This document shows, piece by piece, positions 62,101 through 64,000 of a DNA stretch of 64,000 nucleotides (position 1 is its first letter; each line of letters opens with the position of its first letter). This stretch comes from Triops longicaudatus. Lineage: Eukaryota; Arthropoda; Branchiopoda; Notostraca; Triopsidae. The notes beneath the pieces are model-generated. The model searched no databases and was not told the DNA's origin. It saw only the letters and a list, made by a program, of their open reading frames with translations. The position numbers were made by a program, and so were the translations under genes. The stretch is taken from assembly GCA_022885665.1 (NCBI GenBank), contig JAGQDJ010000170.1, forward strand, positions 46,722 through 110,721, written 5' to 3'.

Positions 62101-62980
62101 GCACCTACACAAGGCTAAACTGTCTTCCTGCAAAATGAGATCTTGTTTTCTCTATTAGTTGCACACGAAATATGAATACGGAGTAATACTTCTGAAAGTA
62201 CGAGTATGTCGCGGTTGAAAGACGAAGAAATCGAGGTCGGAACGTCCCGGTGAAAGTGACATAGGCTGACGACGCCAAAAATTATTGGACTAACATGTCA
62301 CTGTTTCCATATACATGTGACGTGTAACGCGTCCTGACAAGAACAGTACAGTACGATACAGGATGACGTTCTGGCCTGATTAATTCGCCATAATTGAAAG
62401 AGCCAGTAAAGCGACAAAGGCAAAACCTTGTTCCACGTGGCGGTATTTGGTTTTAAAAGGGAGCGAGCTGACTTGTCACGCAAGGGCGACAACAATAACT
62501 CCCAAAAATGTATCTCTAAATGAAAGGGAAAAAGTGAAACTCGATTCCTGCATTTTTTTGTCATTTCAAGTAATGCGTACGCCCCCGCCTTTTTACATGG
62601 TCCTGCGTGTGATATACTTTCTCATATTCTTTTCCCCACAAGTTTACATGCCGTTGTAGGAAGATGACAACAATAACAACGATTTTCCTTTTTCCTTGCA
62701 CGTAGAACGGAAATGCGCTTGAAAACTTTCTAAGATGCGGAATCGGTTCTTTGACGTTTTTTTAAGTACATGAAAAGCGAGTAAGGATCGTGCCCTGTCA
62801 CTCACGACGACACACATAGATAATTACAGGAGAAAACTAGAGCGAGGTCTTTCTGAGCTTCTTATGTGTCATACAGCACTGTCCTTAGTCCTTCTTGAAG
62901 CATGTAATTCTAAGCGAGAACTAGGACCTAATTACTAATTCGGTTTATCTTTTTTGTTCTTTGTTTCTTTCTGTACGTAG

Positions 62981-64000
62981 ATGAACCAGAAATGCAAAGT
63001 ATGTGGCGAGCCAGCTGCGGGGTTCCACTTTGGCGCTTTTACATGCGAAGGTTGCAAAGTAAGTCAATTGCCTCACCTTCGTACCATGTACGTCTAACAG
63101 AATGAAGCGCAATCTATCATCATTAGAGACGAAACAAAGAAACTCGCTTAAAATGCACGCCTAGGCTTAATATCACCAGATCAGTAAGCTAGAAAAGTGA
63201 ACAAACCATAAAATATTTTAACTATCAAAGAATTTCTAGACTTAACTTCTTTTGAATGCCAATATACTTAAATTTCTACCTAATATCAATCGTTTTTATT
63301 CATGTTTATGTTCGAAGCATTGTAAAGTCCTTTCTTGTAATTATCAAGGCAATCCTAGATTATCCAAGGTTCTTACGACACCGATACAAAGTCTTACGTT
63401 TTAATTTTTTTCACGATATTTCAGTATAAGAAAGTCCGTTTGTTTCTTTTTTTTTTAAATATGTCTGTATTACTAGTCCTATTAACCTCGCAGTTAATAT
63501 TGTGATTTTCCTGAATTGTTTTCGTGTAAGCTAACTAGCTTAACTAGTTTAATCGCTATTTCATATAAAAATAAATTTGTTGCTGTTTTTACTCAAGTAT
63601 CAACGCGTCCGTATGTTTAACCCGTAATAACACAGCTGCTTTAAAGATTCTAATCTGTTTCACCTACGGGTTTCAATTTTACATAGCTTGTGTCCCAGTT
63701 TTCATTCCGTTTATTACCACTTTTCACTCTTTCCTACGTCGAACTGTTTACATTAATTGCCTTTCTATGACACAACATTGTATTAGTTTATTTATATTTC
63801 TTTAAAACGTCTTTTGCAGTCGTTTTTCGGGCGTACATACAGCAACGTTTCGGCCATTCAAGAATGCAAACATGGCGGGAACTGTGTGATCGACAAGAAA
63901 AACCGCACTTCCTGCAAAGCCTGTCGTTTACGCAAGTGTCTCTTGGTAGGCATGTCCAAAAGCGGCTCTCGCTACGGCCGTCGCTCCAACTGGTTTAAAA
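62981..64000 (+). CDS. knirps/eagle-like orphan nuclear receptor (NR0A), 5' part
   Basis: Exons 62981-63058 and 63820 to beyond the window edge; 86 residues visible. The first exon begins at ATG directly after a strong acceptor (pyrimidine tract ending CTGTACGTAG), and this Met aligns with the start of the fly knirps family protein, so an upstream exon should be untranslated. The two zinc fingers of the DNA-binding domain are complete: CKVCGEPAAGFHFGAF, P-box CEGCKSFFGR, then CKHGGNC, and CKACRLRKCLLVGMSK. It runs into GSRYGRRSNWFK, the start of the knirps box that is specific to NR0A and separates them from ligand-binding receptors. The 761-bp intron falls between the Lys and Ser of the P-box. 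These proteins are DNA-binding transcription factors in segmentation, tracheal and neuroblast development. I cannot tell which NR0A paralogue it is. Confidence 0.93.

Larger units (their letters stand above)
33764..62980. promoter_or_regulatory. long non-coding territory upstream of the knirps-like gene
   Basis: No coding gene or structural RNA that I can support. The longest open frame (51470-52009, 179 codons) resembles no family and is within what chance allows. The interval contains all eight exact ATGCAAAT octamers found, an AAAGGTC palindrome, a DR1-like nuclear-receptor site, a 54-nt hairpin, and several E-boxes (CACGTG). Its position directly upstream of a developmental transcription factor suggests enhancers. 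One or more 5' untranslated exons of that gene probably lie here, since its first visible exon begins at a splice acceptor. All of this is inference except the motif positions. Confidence 0.45.

Noticed and set aside
1..64000. CRISPR arrays, bacterial operons, rRNA genes or integrated virus genes
   Set aside because: No regularly spaced direct repeats with spacers, no rRNA-like sequence, no viral protein motifs; the genes are clearly spliced animal genes.

Overview
The window is eukaryotic nuclear DNA, almost certainly from an arthropod. The evidence is spliceosomal introns with GT/AG borders (many only 51-82 bp), arthropod-type secreted chitin-binding proteins, and the zinc-finger exons of a knirps/eagle-type (NR0A) nuclear receptor at the right edge. 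An intact protein O-mannose kinase argues against a dipteran, because to my knowledge that gene is missing from flies. I cannot name the group; the compact introns would suit several crustacean or chelicerate lineages. All exon joins below were worked out by hand from reading frame, splice dinucleotides and recalled family alignments.

Positions 1-17835 hold a compact block of housekeeping genes. On the + strand, tightly packed, are SRR1-like (5' end outside the window), FMC1 (20 nt after the SRR1-like stop) and POMK (intronless), followed by FRA10AC1. MGAT2 (- strand) converges on FRA10AC1. It also shares an approximately 0.85 kb divergent promoter interval with KATNB1 (katanin p80, 11 exons), whose last intron carries a tRNA-Val(AAC) gene. 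PCGF3 (a RING-RAWUL Polycomb protein) follows.

Positions 18140-28809 hold five secreted-protein genes in tandem, all on the + strand, here called cbmA to cbmE. Four of them (A, B, D, E) share one architecture: a signal-peptide exon ending in phase 1, an acidic exon ending in a conserved Asp-Pro-Tyr-x-x-Cys-Arg motif (variant in A) and phase 2, an exon ending in a Cys-Gly-Cys-Tyr-x-x-Cys motif (variant in A) and phase 0, then an exon completing a divergent, extra-cysteine chitin-binding-like domain. B, C, D and E also carry one or two ordinary CBM14 (peritrophin-A) domains. Two members have a basic Arg-x-x-Arg site just before the first cysteine of the divergent domain. This cluster is the best candidate for something not yet described.

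Positions 28810-62980 are a 34 kb interval with no gene I can support. It holds a small hAT-like terminal-inverted-repeat element, homopolymer tracts, hairpins, and eight exact POU octamers (ATGCAAAT) over 23 kb, with none noticed elsewhere in the window. It ends at the knirps-like gene (62981 to beyond 64000), so I read it as the long upstream regulatory territory of that developmental transcription factor. That reading is inference.
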